Source: Anarhynchus alexandrinus
Lineage: Eukaryota; Chordata; Aves; Charadriiformes; Charadriidae
Direction: 5' to 3'
DNA: 64,000 bases
Assembly (NCBI GenBank): GCA_008711295.1
Contig: VUYV01000622.1
Span: 214,999-278,998, forward strand
Within the stretch, counting starts at the first letter, position 1. Each line of letters starts with the position of its first letter. This document shows positions 36,098 to 48,739 of the stretch, piece by piece. The notes under the pieces were generated by a model, which saw only the letters and a list, made by a program, of their open reading frames with translations, ran no database searches and was not told the origin of the DNA. Both the position numbers and the translations under genes were made by a program.

Positions 36098-38853
36098 GAA
36101 ACTGAAAAAAAGGTCTTATGCGGGAGTTTGGCTTACTTCATGAAAAAGATCTTGGTCTGTTTGAAAAAGTCAGCTCTTGACAGCCTGACCTTCAAGAGCA
36201 AGGCTGCTTCGCTGTTACGGAGCTGACATGACACTTGCTGTTCTCCGAGGTAGAAGAGCACGTGTCTTTCCATGTGCCTGACCTCTGCTCCCCCCTCCTT
36301 CATGCTGGACTTCCCAGTTGGCTTCAGAGGTCTTTATCCCTTTATTTTCATTGCAAATTCCTCAAATATTTTGTGTGCACACAGTTCTTGATGACAATTT
36401 CTTGACAAAGCACCACCACCTATGTGGACATCTTGTTTTATTATCCTGAAGTGTAAGGACTTGTGGTGTGGATTGGAGGGAGCTGCTTACCTGGACAGCT
36501 GAAGTACGTAGCATGGCATGATGTTCCATCTCTCTGAGCACATGTGCCGCATCTCCAGATCTGCACCAGCAACAGGCAGCTACTGAATTTTGGATGGCAT
36601 TGAATTACATGTCCTTCAGATCCTAAATCACTTGTTCCCTCCCAAAGGTTCATAAAATGAGAGGTCTAAAATACAGATAGAAGAAAAAAAAATAAATTTA
36701 AAAGGCATGCTGACTGATGCACATACACTCAACCCCACTACCCAGCCACAATTACCCATTTATTTTGTTATGGGCCAAATTTTCAGTCTTTGCCAACAGT
36801 TTCCATAACGTAAAGGGACCAGCTTGGAAAATGAGTCAAACCATTGTGTCACCCTGTCACCTTCCACAGTGGTTGGCTGCAAGCAGCCAACATGGTGGCA
36901 CTGTGCTTCAGGGGACCTGCTGTCTGGCCCCTCTGGTTTCCACCTTCAGACAGGCAGGCTGGCATTGGCACAGGCTGCAGAGGATGTCACACAGTAATTT
37001 ACTGTGCTCCTTAAAAAGAAAAATCCTGAAAGGATCTCTAACCATAGGGAAAACTTCCATAAAAAGCATTTTAACAAGTTCTCCACGGAAAGATAACTTC
37101 TTGGCATGTGCTGCTTCAATTTAGATCGCTGTTATGATGCCATAGAAACAGAAGAAAACGGGTATCTTTTCTGCAGGAGATCAGCAGGAATGGAGACAAA
37201 CCCACTTCCTCCCAACCTGCCAGAAGATGAGCCTCAAGGTCCAGTATTGGACTCAAAAGTCAACTTTGTTGACTCCTGTTTTGCATCTGCCCATTTCCAT
37301 TGGCTCCATTGAAGCCATTCCCAATTTATTCCTTTCTCTTTAGTTTACAAGTTTTCTTTCAGTCTGCTGCTAATAAAGGCCATTACTTTGTTAAAAAAAT
37401 GGTCTGCCAGAAGTATCCATACTGAGATGCCAAACTTCCCAAACTCCCGTAGTGTTCATAGGACGGCAAATCTGTAGTTAAGATGCCCCCACCCAAATCT
37501 TGACTCCAACTGCACAAGAGCACTGGGTTCTCTATACAACTTTGACACAACCGGCACTACCAAAGGGATCCCAACAGCCATGTCCCAGCAGCTCAGCGCA
37601 CTCCTCCGTGGTCAGGGTACCCCAGGGAGGTCCTTTTTGTGTTTCTGCAGCAGGAACAGCAGGGAAGCAGAAAATAAACCCCCCCAGCTGCACCTCCAGA
37701 GGCATGTGCTGTAGCACACAGTCCATCCATGGTCTAGAAAGCTATTTTAAGGCAGAAACAGTAAAACACAGCTAGCAGGGTGAAAAAGATGTGAAGCCTG
37801 TAGGACTCTGTAAAACACAAAGGTGGAGGACAGATCCCCGAAGAACTGTAAAGTGCAGATCTGGCTACAAGTAACACTAGCTAGCGCATACCTAGGTTAT
37901 ACATCAAAAGCCCTTAGACACTGAAGGAGAAGTGCCAAAATCAGGACAGAGTTCACAGCAGTTGAACCTTTGCAGCTCTGAGTCCATGGGCTCTGCCTCA
38001 GGGAGCTGAACTTGGATGCCTCTAAAGTAGGAGGAAAAAGAAGGCTTGGCTGGGTGGATACCACGTTGACAGCCTAACCCCTGGGCCGCGAGAGCAGCAG
38101 CAAGCAGCACTCCACAAAACAAGCCTTTTACAGTGACCCTGCACCTGTTGATAGGATCACCCTGAGGTACAAAAGAAGAGTCTCCAAAGTGCTCAAGGCA
38201 TGAGGTCCCAAGTCATGCTAGTCACTGTGTGCCATGAAAGGAACATGAGCTCCCCTGAAGACTGTTACAGCCCCGCAGGTGCTCATGCAATATTGAGCAG
38301 TCCAGCTCTCTGAGCAGCGTGTCGCAGCACGACACTGTGGTGTGCACCACCGAGCCCCATTTGAACAGGACTAAGCAGAGGACGACCCTGTAAAGTTGAT
38401 GGATGCTCCCCCTCCTTACCGCTCATCCAGACCCGCACCAGCTAGAGAGTGGTGTCAAACACAGATTTGTATGTGCGCATGAAAAATTTGCACTTGGATC
38501 CAGCAGTCTGGCTTTCCCAAAACCAGGGCTTCTCTCACCTACCCTACACAAGGCCCACACACACTGCTGGCATGCCTTTGTGCTCACTCTACAGAAATTA
38601 AACCAACTCAGCTACAAACAGTACTACAGACCCATGACAGCCTCAGTCCTCTGTGTTCCCCTGGCCTTCAGGAAGGCTGTGAGCCCGGGAGCCACCAGCC
38701 TGTCTCACATCCACATCTGCCATCTCTGCTCACCAGGACTGGCCTTGGTTTCTAAGTCATCACACCCTGGAAGTAACCTTTTCACCAAGGTAGCCCAGCT
38801 GATTTCCAAAGATAACACGCAAAGAAGCTAGATCAGAAAAAGGTGGCAGGCAT
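36098..38853. other. Unassigned non-coding DNA
   Basis: No gene recognised. A plus-strand frame of 135 codons (36717-37124) and one of 142 codons (38403-38831) have no known domain. Confidence 0.6.
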
Positions 38854-38897
38854 GAAAGGAGGGGGAAAAAAGAAGGAAAAAAGAGAAGAAAAGGAAA
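38854..38897. repeat. 44-bp uninterrupted purine tract
   Basis: Every base from 38854 to 38897 is A or G, with mixed A and G runs (GGAGGGGG, then repeats of GAAGGAAAA type). Long homopurine tracts can form triplex DNA and are often length-variable. No function can be read from the sequence. Confidence 0.9.
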
Positions 38898-39440
38898 TAT
38901 GGAACAGAGCAATCTTCTGCTCTCCATTCACGTCATGTTCTCACACACTTCATAGCATTCCTCTCTACAGCTCCCATATTGACACAGACAGAGTGCAGAA
39001 ATCAGGCTGCCATTTCACTTAGCACTCGAGCACTTGCATTGCTGAACGAGAACAGGGCCAAGTCTGTAACCAAGGTCCTCGCAACCAGCCCTTTCCCCAT
39101 CTTGCCTGTCCTTCTGATACAATCTGATCAGCGGGCAGGGGCTCAGATGCCCACTGTAACTAAGCCCTACTCTTATTTGGTCCCTAGGAACCGTCATAAT
39201 AAACTCAACAAATAATGGATGTGTTGCTTAACTGAGACTATGAACCAGCTTGTAAAGAATTCACTAAAAGTCTCAGCCTTGCATTGCAAAAAGGAATGTG
39301 ACATCCAAGAGGAGTATCATCAGCAGCGTGGCCCGGTCATGCCTGTGCTCCTGGTTTCTCCAAGTCAACAGAACACTCTGAGCATGAGCAAAAATGACAG
39401 GATCAGACCTAGGGCGTTAGTGTCTTCCTTCCTCATTAGG
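38898..39440. other. Unassigned DNA left of the 2.2-kb duplication
   Basis: No gene recognised. A 105-codon plus-strand frame (39219-39536) crosses the left border of the duplication and is not retained in the second copy, so it does not look selected. Confidence 0.6.
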
Positions 39441-41638
39441 TCACTGAAAACTCTCTGCACTCCCAGAAGTCTCACTATTTACAAAACTGCTCCAAGCAAA
39501 TGCTTTGGATGGGTGGGAGCACCATGCACATGTTAAAAAAATCACGGTCCTTGGTGGCTATAGAGAAGTTCCTCTGAAGACCATGGTCAGAGCAAATGCG
39601 GCAATGGGTGGCACATAGACGGGCTGTGGGCTGGTTGCGTTTTCTCAGAGCTTCTGCACAGAAGGCCGATATGGAGGCAGAGATAACAAATCACATCTGC
39701 CAGGTAATACTTTAAAAATCGTATCTCACGTACAGTTATCACTGAAAAGTGCCAGGGAAATAGGGTCTTCAAACAAAACTGTTCCCAATCTGTCCAAGGC
39801 AGTACAATATGTTTACTTTAAGCCATTTTTTTAATGAATAACATTCAGTAACCAAATAGAGTCAGAGATTAATCATCACACAGATGCTATGGCTCCCTGT
39901 TAAGATAAGATGATTATTAAACGATAAACCACAAAGCTACCTTCATTTGGAAAGGGCTCTTCTTCCCATCTACTTTCAGATTAATATTGAAGTACAACTT
40001 TTTCCAGATCAGAGAGCACTGAATCCTTCTCTCTCTTTAAATATCACAGATCTATCTAGAAAAGACAATGGAGCGTAAGGTCCAAGGCTACATACTCAAT
40101 TCCTTCCCTGTTCCTGAACTCAACTCTGCCAGCACAACTCTTGTTGGGCAACATGTCTTTTAAAGTCTCGCAGCAGGACAACAGTCTACTCGGTGTGAGC
40201 AAAGGTGAAGCGAGATGTCCCGTACTCTTCTTCCCAAGTTTTCAGACAGTCTCCAAAAGGCATTCTGTTGCTAACAAACAGATTGTGACTCACCGAGATA
40301 TTCAAAATTACATTCCTGTAATTTCCATTTTTACTTCGCTCATTCAAATCCAGCCCGTTGTGGCTTGCCCAGCTTCTGTTTGGCAAATATTAGCTGGCCT
40401 CATATGGCAGTAGAGTATGTTTGAACATCAGCTCAAAATGAGATCTAGCCAGGACAGTGTTAGAATAGACCAGTTTCCATAGACAATAAAAAGCAAAATG
40501 ACTAAGTCCAAATGAAGAAAGGATCAGAAATACCAGTGTCTCCTCAATATCGTTAACACAGTCTCAGAAAAATGAAAAGCAAGAGATCAAGCCCAACAAG
40601 GGTGATCACAAAGAAGAGCGCAAGTTAAGTAGCAGTCAGCCTGACTTTCCCACAAAACACATCACCAATTTGTGTCATCACAACATCAGCACATTATCTA
40701 AAGCAGCTTATATAGTTACTGTCTGAGCTGTGAAGTCACGGTGCTAATTATTTTGGCTAGTTATGCGAGCACCACATAGATATGACTTTAACTGCCATCA
40801 CATCAGGTAACTACCTTTCATGCTTGCCACCTAATCAGCATCAGGGAAGAAGTAGTGTTCAAGCCTGGATTGTTCTTTGATTTCAATCTCCTGCACCTAG
40901 ATTACCCTCTGCACAACCCCAGAGCACTGCGCCATGCCTGTACCACCATCCTGCAAAAAGCACTGGATGCAATCACTGCTCTTCCCAGATGGGGACAGGG
41001 AGGACCCACCCAGCAGCCTGCCCGAGCTGGGCAGTGGCTTTGGTACTGAATGTGCAATGAGCTCTAACTTAATGTCCCAGATTTTATTCCAAATTTTGTG
41101 ATATTTAGACTCCAAGGACATCAGCTGATCACTCAGGAGGATGCCACAGCACCTGGACAGTTTTCCCCACCATGCAAACTGCTTCAGGACAAGAGAAGAG
41201 GAAGACAGGCGTTTCTAGGGCTGGTTGGGAGCTAAGACACTGCTAAGATAGGTCAATATTTTTTCTGGTGTCTACTCTGCAGTTTGTACAATTATTGATC
41301 ACAATAATTGAATATAGGCCTCTTTAAGAAGAGACGCCCCCCTTCCGTGGTTTTACATTTATGGGGAGGTTTAAGAATTACATTATTCTTAGATCATATT
41401 TAAGATGTTTTATTATTTCCTCCACGCCAATTACAGGGCTCTGTACTTGGCTCATACTTTACTACCACGACTGACACGCAAGCTTTCCCAGCTTCACACA
41501 GCAGCTTTCACTGGGCAGTGCGGTGAAAGAATAGGCAAAATATTTCACCTTCCCTGTGGTACCACCAATTCTAACTACCATCTTTGAGCTGATGGGACTG
41601 ACTTGAGCCAAGCAATGATTGCTGTTTCCTCACCAGCC
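39441..41638 (+). repeat. 2.2-kb tandem duplication, copy 1
   Basis: The 2.2 kb starting at 39441/39442 recur at a constant offset of 2198, with no indel seen. By eye only seven substitutions separate the copies (39520, 39546, 39574, 39597, 39607, 40586 and 40832 in this copy). The copy ends in CACCAGCC directly before the N at 41639. It contains only short frames (60-90 codons), repeated identically or almost so in copy 2, and no recognisable gene. Confidence 0.95.
41289..41310. repeat. AT-rich 9-bp inverted repeat, copy 1
   Basis: CAATTATTG and CAATAATTG flank ATCA as an exact palindrome. The same structure recurs at 43487-43508 in the second copy of the duplication. Confidence 0.8.
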
Positions 41639-41639
41639 N
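41639..41639. other. Single N at the junction of the duplicated copies
   Basis: One undetermined base sits exactly between the end of copy 1 and the start of copy 2. A placeholder at the junction of two near-identical sequences is what an uncollapsed contig overlap would leave. Confidence 0.95.
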
Positions 41640-43836
41640 CACTGAAAACTCTCTGCACTCCCAGAAGTCTCACTATTTACAAAACTGCTCCAAGCAAATG
41701 CTTTGGATGGGTGGGAGTACCATGCACATGTTAAAAAAATCACAGTCCTTGGTGGCTATAGAGAAGTTCCTGTGAAGACCATGGTCAGAGCAAACGCGGC
41801 AATGAGTGGCACATAGACGGGCTGTGGGCTGGTTGCGTTTTCTCAGAGCTTCTGCACAGAAGGCCGATATGGAGGCAGAGATAACAAATCACATCTGCCA
41901 GGTAATACTTTAAAAATCGTATCTCACGTACAGTTATCACTGAAAAGTGCCAGGGAAATAGGGTCTTCAAACAAAACTGTTCCCAATCTGTCCAAGGCAG
42001 TACAATATGTTTACTTTAAGCCATTTTTTTAATGAATAACATTCAGTAACCAAATAGAGTCAGAGATTAATCATCACACAGATGCTATGGCTCCCTGTTA
42101 AGATAAGATGATTATTAAACGATAAACCACAAAGCTACCTTCATTTGGAAAGGGCTCTTCTTCCCATCTACTTTCAGATTAATATTGAAGTACAACTTTT
42201 TCCAGATCAGAGAGCACTGAATCCTTCTCTCTCTTTAAATATCACAGATCTATCTAGAAAAGACAATGGAGCGTAAGGTCCAAGGCTACATACTCAATTC
42301 CTTCCCTGTTCCTGAACTCAACTCTGCCAGCACAACTCTTGTTGGGCAACATGTCTTTTAAAGTCTCGCAGCAGGACAACAGTCTACTCGGTGTGAGCAA
42401 AGGTGAAGCGAGATGTCCCGTACTCTTCTTCCCAAGTTTTCAGACAGTCTCCAAAAGGCATTCTGTTGCTAACAAACAGATTGTGACTCACCGAGATATT
42501 CAAAATTACATTCCTGTAATTTCCATTTTTACTTCGCTCATTCAAATCCAGCCCGTTGTGGCTTGCCCAGCTTCTGTTTGGCAAATATTAGCTGGCCTCA
42601 TATGGCAGTAGAGTATGTTTGAACATCAGCTCAAAATGAGATCTAGCCAGGACAGTGTTAGAATAGACCAGTTTCCATAGACAATAAAAAGCAAAATGAC
42701 TAAGTCCAAATGAAGAAAGGATCAGAAATACCAGTGTCTCCTCAATATCGTTAACACAGTCTCAGAAAAATGAAAAGCAAGAGCTCAAGCCCAACAAGGG
42801 TGATCACAAAGAAGAGCGCAAGTTAAGTAGCAGTCAGCCTGACTTTCCCACAAAACACATCACCAATTTGTGTCATCACAACATCAGCACATTATCTAAA
42901 GCAGCTTATATAGTTACTGTCTGAGCTGTGAAGTCACGGTGCTAATTATTTTGGCTAGTTATGCGAGCACCACATAGATATGACTTTAACTGCCATCACA
43001 TCAGGTAACTACCTTTCATGCTTGCCACCCAATCAGCATCAGGGAAGAAGTAGTGTTCAAGCCTGGATTGTTCTTTGATTTCAATCTCCTGCACCTAGAT
43101 TACCCTCTGCACAACCCCAGAGCACTGCGCCATGCCTGTACCACCATCCTGCAAAAAGCACTGGATGCAATCACTGCTCTTCCCAGATGGGGACAGGGAG
43201 GACCCACCCAGCAGCCTGCCCGAGCTGGGCAGTGGCTTTGGTACTGAATGTGCAATGAGCTCTAACTTAATGTCCCAGATTTTATTCCAAATTTTGTGAT
43301 ATTTAGACTCCAAGGACATCAGCTGATCACTCAGGAGGATGCCACAGCACCTGGACAGTTTTCCCCACCATGCAAACTGCTTCAGGACAAGAGAAGAGGA
43401 AGACAGGCGTTTCTAGGGCTGGTTGGGAGCTAAGACACTGCTAAGATAGGTCAATATTTTTTCTGGTGTCTACTCTGCAGTTTGTACAATTATTGATCAC
43501 AATAATTGAATATAGGCCTCTTTAAGAAGAGACGCCCCCCTTCCGTGGTTTTACATTTATGGGGAGGTTTAAGAATTACATTATTCTTAGATCATATTTA
43601 AGATGTTTTATTATTTCCTCCACGCCAATTACAGGGCTCTGTACTTGGCTCATACTTTACTACCACGACTGACACGCAAGCTTTCCCAGCTTCACACAGC
43701 AGCTTTCACTGGGCAGTGCGGTGAAAGAATAGGCAAAATATTTCACCTTCCCTGTGGTACCACCAATTCTAACTACCATCTTTGAGCTGATGGGACTGAC
43801 TTGAGCCAAGCAATGATTGCTGTTTCCTCACCAGCC
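41640..43836 (+). repeat. 2.2-kb tandem duplication, copy 2
   Basis: This copy begins CACTGAAAAC at 41640, matching 39442, and ends CACCAGCC at 43836, matching 41638. Beyond 43836 the sequence continues with new text (TGGCTCTGGC) that has no counterpart after copy 1. Five of the seven mismatches lie in its first 170 bases and only two in the remaining 2 kb. Confidence 0.95.
43487..43508. repeat. AT-rich 9-bp inverted repeat, copy 2
   Basis: This is the counterpart of 41289-41310 at the constant 2198-bp offset, unchanged. Confidence 0.8.
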
Positions 43837-45123
43837 TGGCTCTGGCTCCAAGCGGCCCCGCAGAAACTTAATTACCTCACCACTCACCCAGCTTTCCTCT
43901 CCATGCGGATGCCCCAGGAGAGCCTTATCTAGAGGATCACGGTCCTGAAACTACTTGCAGACGTACCCCTCAATTAACAAGCTCAAGTGCATTGCTGGGT
44001 CTACAGGCAGAAGAGACAGAGCAGAAACCAAAATGGTGCTAAAATACCTGCTCTTGAAGAAATAAATAGGTCAGAAGTGATCTGAGGAATGAGAAAGGCC
44101 ATGGATTTCTGTTCACAAAGATGCTGAAAATATTAAAGAAATTATTTTAACCAAGCAACAGCATTTTAAAGGAATCTTTGTGGAGCTGAAGCAACTGTAT
44201 TTTAAAGGAATCTTTGTGGAGCTGAAACAGCACAGACAACAATGTGATCAGCTTGATTTGATTTTCCTAGGGCCCTGGTGAGTTATATTCTTAGGAAAAG
44301 AAGGTGTCTGGGATCTGCTTGGTTTTCTTGATCCTGTAGATTCCCAGAAGAACATTGCCTAAATGTCTGAGGGTCTTGGCATTTCAGTATTTTCTACAGC
44401 AATACATATCTGCCTGACTTCCTAATCTAAATGGCAGTCATGAAGCACATTCTCTAACATCCATTTGCAATTTCTCCAGAGTAAACACACCAGAAGCTGC
44501 TTAATGTTCTCCCTCTACTTATCGCACACTCTCAGCTATACTTTACATTACAGTAAATGTTATGTTTACATAATATATGCTTTATGTTACAGATTATGTT
44601 ACTGGTACAGCCTGCCCAGGACCTTTCAGCATCCAGGTCTGTTCTCTATTTCATGCAACTTGGCTAAGTTTTGGCTCCTTGTGTTGCAATTTTCCAAAAC
44701 AGGGAACTACCTCAAACTGGATTTTTAAGCTATTTCCAAGATTATATCTAAGAAAATAGACTTTTTTTTACAGCCTAACCCCCTCTTCCCATGCCACCCA
44801 AACCAGACAACCATTTTACTGAGAAACACTCATGTCTGTATGATTTGGAAAAAGATTTGTGATTTGGGAGCATTCTGAGGTTTGCCTGAGGTGCACAGCT
44901 GTACCAGTTTGCCATTTTCCCTGCTTTCCTTATTCCTCTTGTTGCATATTTTAAGTTTTCCCTTCTCTAAATGAGATAGAAAAGAGGAAATATAATCCAT
45001 TCCAATGATCAGTTGACAATATTTAGGATTTTTGGAAAGGGCCAAATGAGTTCTGAAGAACATAAAAATACTCTGTACATTGGCATTGTCCTCCTCCTCA
45101 TGAAGCTGTACCTGTAATGGAGA
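43837..45123. other. Unassigned non-coding DNA
   Basis: No gene recognised. Contains the 36-bp tandem repeat at 44163-44226 and an AT-rich stretch at about 44540-44600 with repeated ATGTTA words. Frames of 60-112 codons show no known domain. Confidence 0.6.
44163..44226. repeat. Two-copy 36-bp tandem repeat
   Basis: A 28-base block (beginning ATTTTAAAGG and ending GGAGCTGAA) occurs at 44163-44190 and again at 44199-44226 without mismatch. The period is 36. Confidence 0.9.
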
Positions 45124-45229
45124 GGAATAATAGAATGGTTTGGGTTGGAAGGGACCTTTAAAGATCATGGTAGTCCAACCCTCCCGCCATGGGCAGGGAT
45201 ATCTTTCTCTAGATGAGGTTGCTCAAAGT
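45124..45229 (-). mobile_element. CR1 LINE 3' end, 5'-truncated
   Basis: The plus strand reads AATAGAATGGTTTGGGTTGG, AAGGGACCTTTAAAGATCAT, AGTCCAACCCTCCCGCCATG, GGCAGGGATATC and GAGGTTGCTCAAAGTCCTG. This is the reverse complement of the avian-type CR1 3' UTR, so the element runs on the minus strand. It stops abruptly after about 45229, giving a piece of roughly 105 bases. Close agreement with the family pattern suggests a younger insertion than the one at 770-857. Confidence 0.93.
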
Positions 45230-48200
45230 CCTGGATGAATATATAAATCTAATAAATTAATTGATAAACCAAACCTCTTCTATATGGCTGTACACTGCTC
45301 TGCAGATGCACAAGTCCGACCTGACTTACCAGCCAGTCTCCGTCCTGTCCTCAACAGTGCCAACTGTGCACTGGTTTACTTGACTGAATTCTAGGAGTTG
45401 TTAATACTCATTTTAGGCTGTGACCTAAGATCTGAACCTAGATATCCAGAAGATATTCACCTTTTAAGCCACAGTTTCCAGTTCCCTGCTTACGGCTCAT
45501 TCCTTAACGCAAATACAATTTGACGGTATCTGGTGCATAAATCAACGATGTGGCTAAAATCTCAGTCAACTCTTCTCAGAATAAATGTTGCCATTTAAAA
45601 TGTGGCAATCAAGCTTGTAAAGGAAGGAAAGAAATGTCACTTGCAACCCAAGTGATTCTGTTAACAAGCTGAGTTCCTGCTTCAGGTTTTTGTCTGATAA
45701 AGCCACTTATCTGACTGTATGAAAGGTCATAAGTAGTTGCTAGAACAGTGGAAAGTCCACACAAGGCTTTTTTTGCCATCCTGCAACTTTTGTTTAAACT
45801 TTTAGTTGAATCATTATTTCAGTTCCTGGAGCTGAGTCATTTCATCTGTCTCGCACATGAACAGGCGCAAAGCAGCTCTGCGCTGCGGAGCGGGCACGGA
45901 ACACGCAAGCAGCCCGGATTTTACAGGAGAGTCTATTTCCCTGCATGGGGAAATGCAATGAGCTGCTCCGGTCCTTTCAAGGTGTTTGGGCGAGGATGGA
46001 CAACTCCGGGTGAGAGAACTGCATTCCTCATCAAACCTCATCCCAGCAGATCCCAGGGCAAAATCCAGGCCTTGACCTCAGTCCCACTGTGCAGACAGAG
46101 CCTCAGAGGAGCGACCTTGCATAAGATATGTTGCTACAAGGAAAAGGGTTTAGATAGGACTACCAACTTTCAAAAGTGTACTATTTTGTGCTAAAATCAT
46201 GGGCTCCTGGCGTATCTGTGAATGTCCTTTTATACAGGTCAAGTAATTAATTAATTAAAAGAGGTATCAACTCTCTGAAGGTTATTTCTGCAGCTGCCTT
46301 TGTATGGTATGTGCGTGCCATTTGTTGAAATATTATAAGACCTTGTAAACCACAAGCGTTACTAAAATATTTTTTCCCACTCACGCTCCCTCCCCCTTCT
46401 TTATTTCAAGTCTACGTAAAACCTTTTGCTAAAGATCCAGATTCTCCCACTGAAAGCAAGTGCCACTTGTCTGGAAATAGATCTTCTCTCTGCCTCAAAA
46501 AGCACCCAGAGCAGATGGCCAGGGACAAGATGCTCTGGTATCACAAGCTCACGCTGTCTCTCTGATTACACATCAGAGGAACAGTCGGAGTGCAGCATTG
46601 ACTATTACAGGCTTCTTTATTGACAGGACCAACATCTGGCTGAAGTAGAGAAGAGAACAATTCACATCAATACTGGGGATGCCAAAGTGGATCTTAGTTT
46701 AAAATCTCCTAATGCTCAGATTCAGCGCCAGACCAGAGCAGGAGAGAGTGCTCCCAGAAAATACTGTTCAGGAGAGCTGACTAGAAACAGGTAATCCAAA
46801 CTAACAGTAAAACCCTGCAAGTCTTTCTAAAAAACTGGAATAAAAAAGGTCCTTTTAAAAGTTCAAGAGCTGCAGTCCTCATTTCAGAGGATACAGGGCT
46901 GCTTGCATCAAGCTTTATTTTTACAGAGCGTGAATCATTTCTCACTTGAAGGGAGCTGGGATCATTCTGCTGTCGGTATCTCTGCCACCAGCAATGCTAA
47001 AAATACAAAAAGCTCTGAAGTCAGTTCTGGCGTGTTGTCAGCTCTGGACCTTTCTACATGGTCGCTGTGTCTCTTGCATCTACTGACAAAGAGCAGGAGC
47101 AGGTGTTGACACCTTTCAGATCAGCCTGTTTAAGAGCGTAGGACTTGGCCCACCCTCTGCGCTCACACACTCAGAAAAAGCTCTTGCTTCTCCATCTATC
47201 CTCAACAGTAAATATTTGATTTTTCCTCATGTTCTGACAAAGAATGGCAGCCTATAATTACAGCTAATACCGTAAAGGTTGCTGTGCTGACACTCACTTT
47301 TGCCCTCAGCCGCGCTTGAGAACTGAAGGACCGTACATTGCCTTCGCTGCACTGAGCTGGTTGCTTAGTTCATGCCCAGCTCAAGAAGTCACGCAGTTGT
47401 GACTTTTCCCTTCGAAAAGGATGACGTGGGAACCACAAAGCAGCAGAAGATCCTTTTCCAAAACCCCTTTGCCTTTTTATATTTTAATTTGCAGCAACAG
47501 CTGAAGAATGTACGTTATCCAAGTTTGTCTACCAAATCGCAGCTAGAGAGAAAGCCAGTAATGAGCCCTTCATTTTAATTTATTATTTACCTATACTATA
47601 ACATCCACCCCCTCCGGAAAAGAAATTATCTTGCAACATATGAAGATAGCTGTGCTAATTATGATTTCAGTTGCCATGAAACAGTCTTCAAATGTGGTCC
47701 CTCCCATCTTGTTATAAACAAGGTCTTGGGGTGTGGTTTGCTCAACACAGAGCAGTATCTGCAGCTTAACTAACCGTGTATGTTTTCACATACGGTGGGA
47801 TTGTGCAACCACGTGCCACTAGCTGTTGTAGAGGCCAGAACTGGTTTTTACACCAACTCAGACAAATTCAGAGAAGTCCATTGGATATAACCTCTGGCGG
47901 AAAAGAGAAATGTCTTCAGGGAGGAATTGCTCTGAAGCAGCTTCCTCCTGGATCTGGTCGCACAGATGGAATTTGGGAGATGGGCTTTGGTCTCACCTCC
48001 TTTGGCCATTGCAACACGCCAGCTGTAGGTCAGGCTTCCTACCAGGTTTGATCTGGCAGCAGACTGATGGGGTGGCCTGTTTGTTCTCATCCTCACTTCC
48101 ACGATAAGTGCTTTGTCTAGGGGAAATGGAAAAAAAGAAAAGGCACTTTTTAGTGCTGCTTTGAAACAGCTGTAGTTTGGTTGAACATGGGTTCAGGACT

Positions 48201-48739
48201 CATATTTTGTCTGGTTTACACAAGATAACATTTCATTCAGTGGCATGGGAATCTCATCTCATTTCCCTTGGCAGAGTTGCTCTTTTGTGTCTTATCTCTA
48301 ACTACGTGATAAGTTGATATTTGAAGATATAAGGGTTCTCTATGTATATTAAGAGGAGTTTTGATACCCAAGCGAATTTCAGCTTGGCATGATCTATAAG
48401 CAAGAATTTGCCTGACATCACAGAAACAAAGCCAGGGCAGAACGCATACCTCTCAGAAGACAAGGTACATGACCCTGTCAGTATTTTCACTTGCCCAACA
48501 AAGCAATGGAAAGATAGAGAAGAGATGGCCTCAAATTCATTATTGCTATACCACCCTTCTTCCAAATGGAAAAGGAGGCTTCTCTTCACCATGCACCAAG
48601 CCTGGCCTCCAGCAGAACAATCCAAGTCCTGCCTTGGAGACCACAGTGACACCAAGCCTGGCTTCCAGACGAGAATGGGACAATGAGCTGCTGTCCCAGT
48701 AATGGCCATTTAAAAGAGCAAAACTATTTTGTTCAACTC
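45230..48739. other. Unassigned non-coding DNA with one CpG-rich patch
   Basis: No gene recognised. A CpG-denser patch at about 45865-46020 lies inside a 148-codon plus-strand frame (45748-46194) of no known family. An (ATTA)n stretch is at 46244-46258. The part at about 47200-47290 (CCTATAATTACAGCTAATACC) and 47636-47690 (GCTAATTATGATTTCAG) has regulatory-element texture. Confidence 0.55.
46244..46258. repeat. Short TTAA-type simple repeat
   Basis: TAATTAATTAATTAA forms a small self-complementary AT repeat. Confidence 0.8.
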
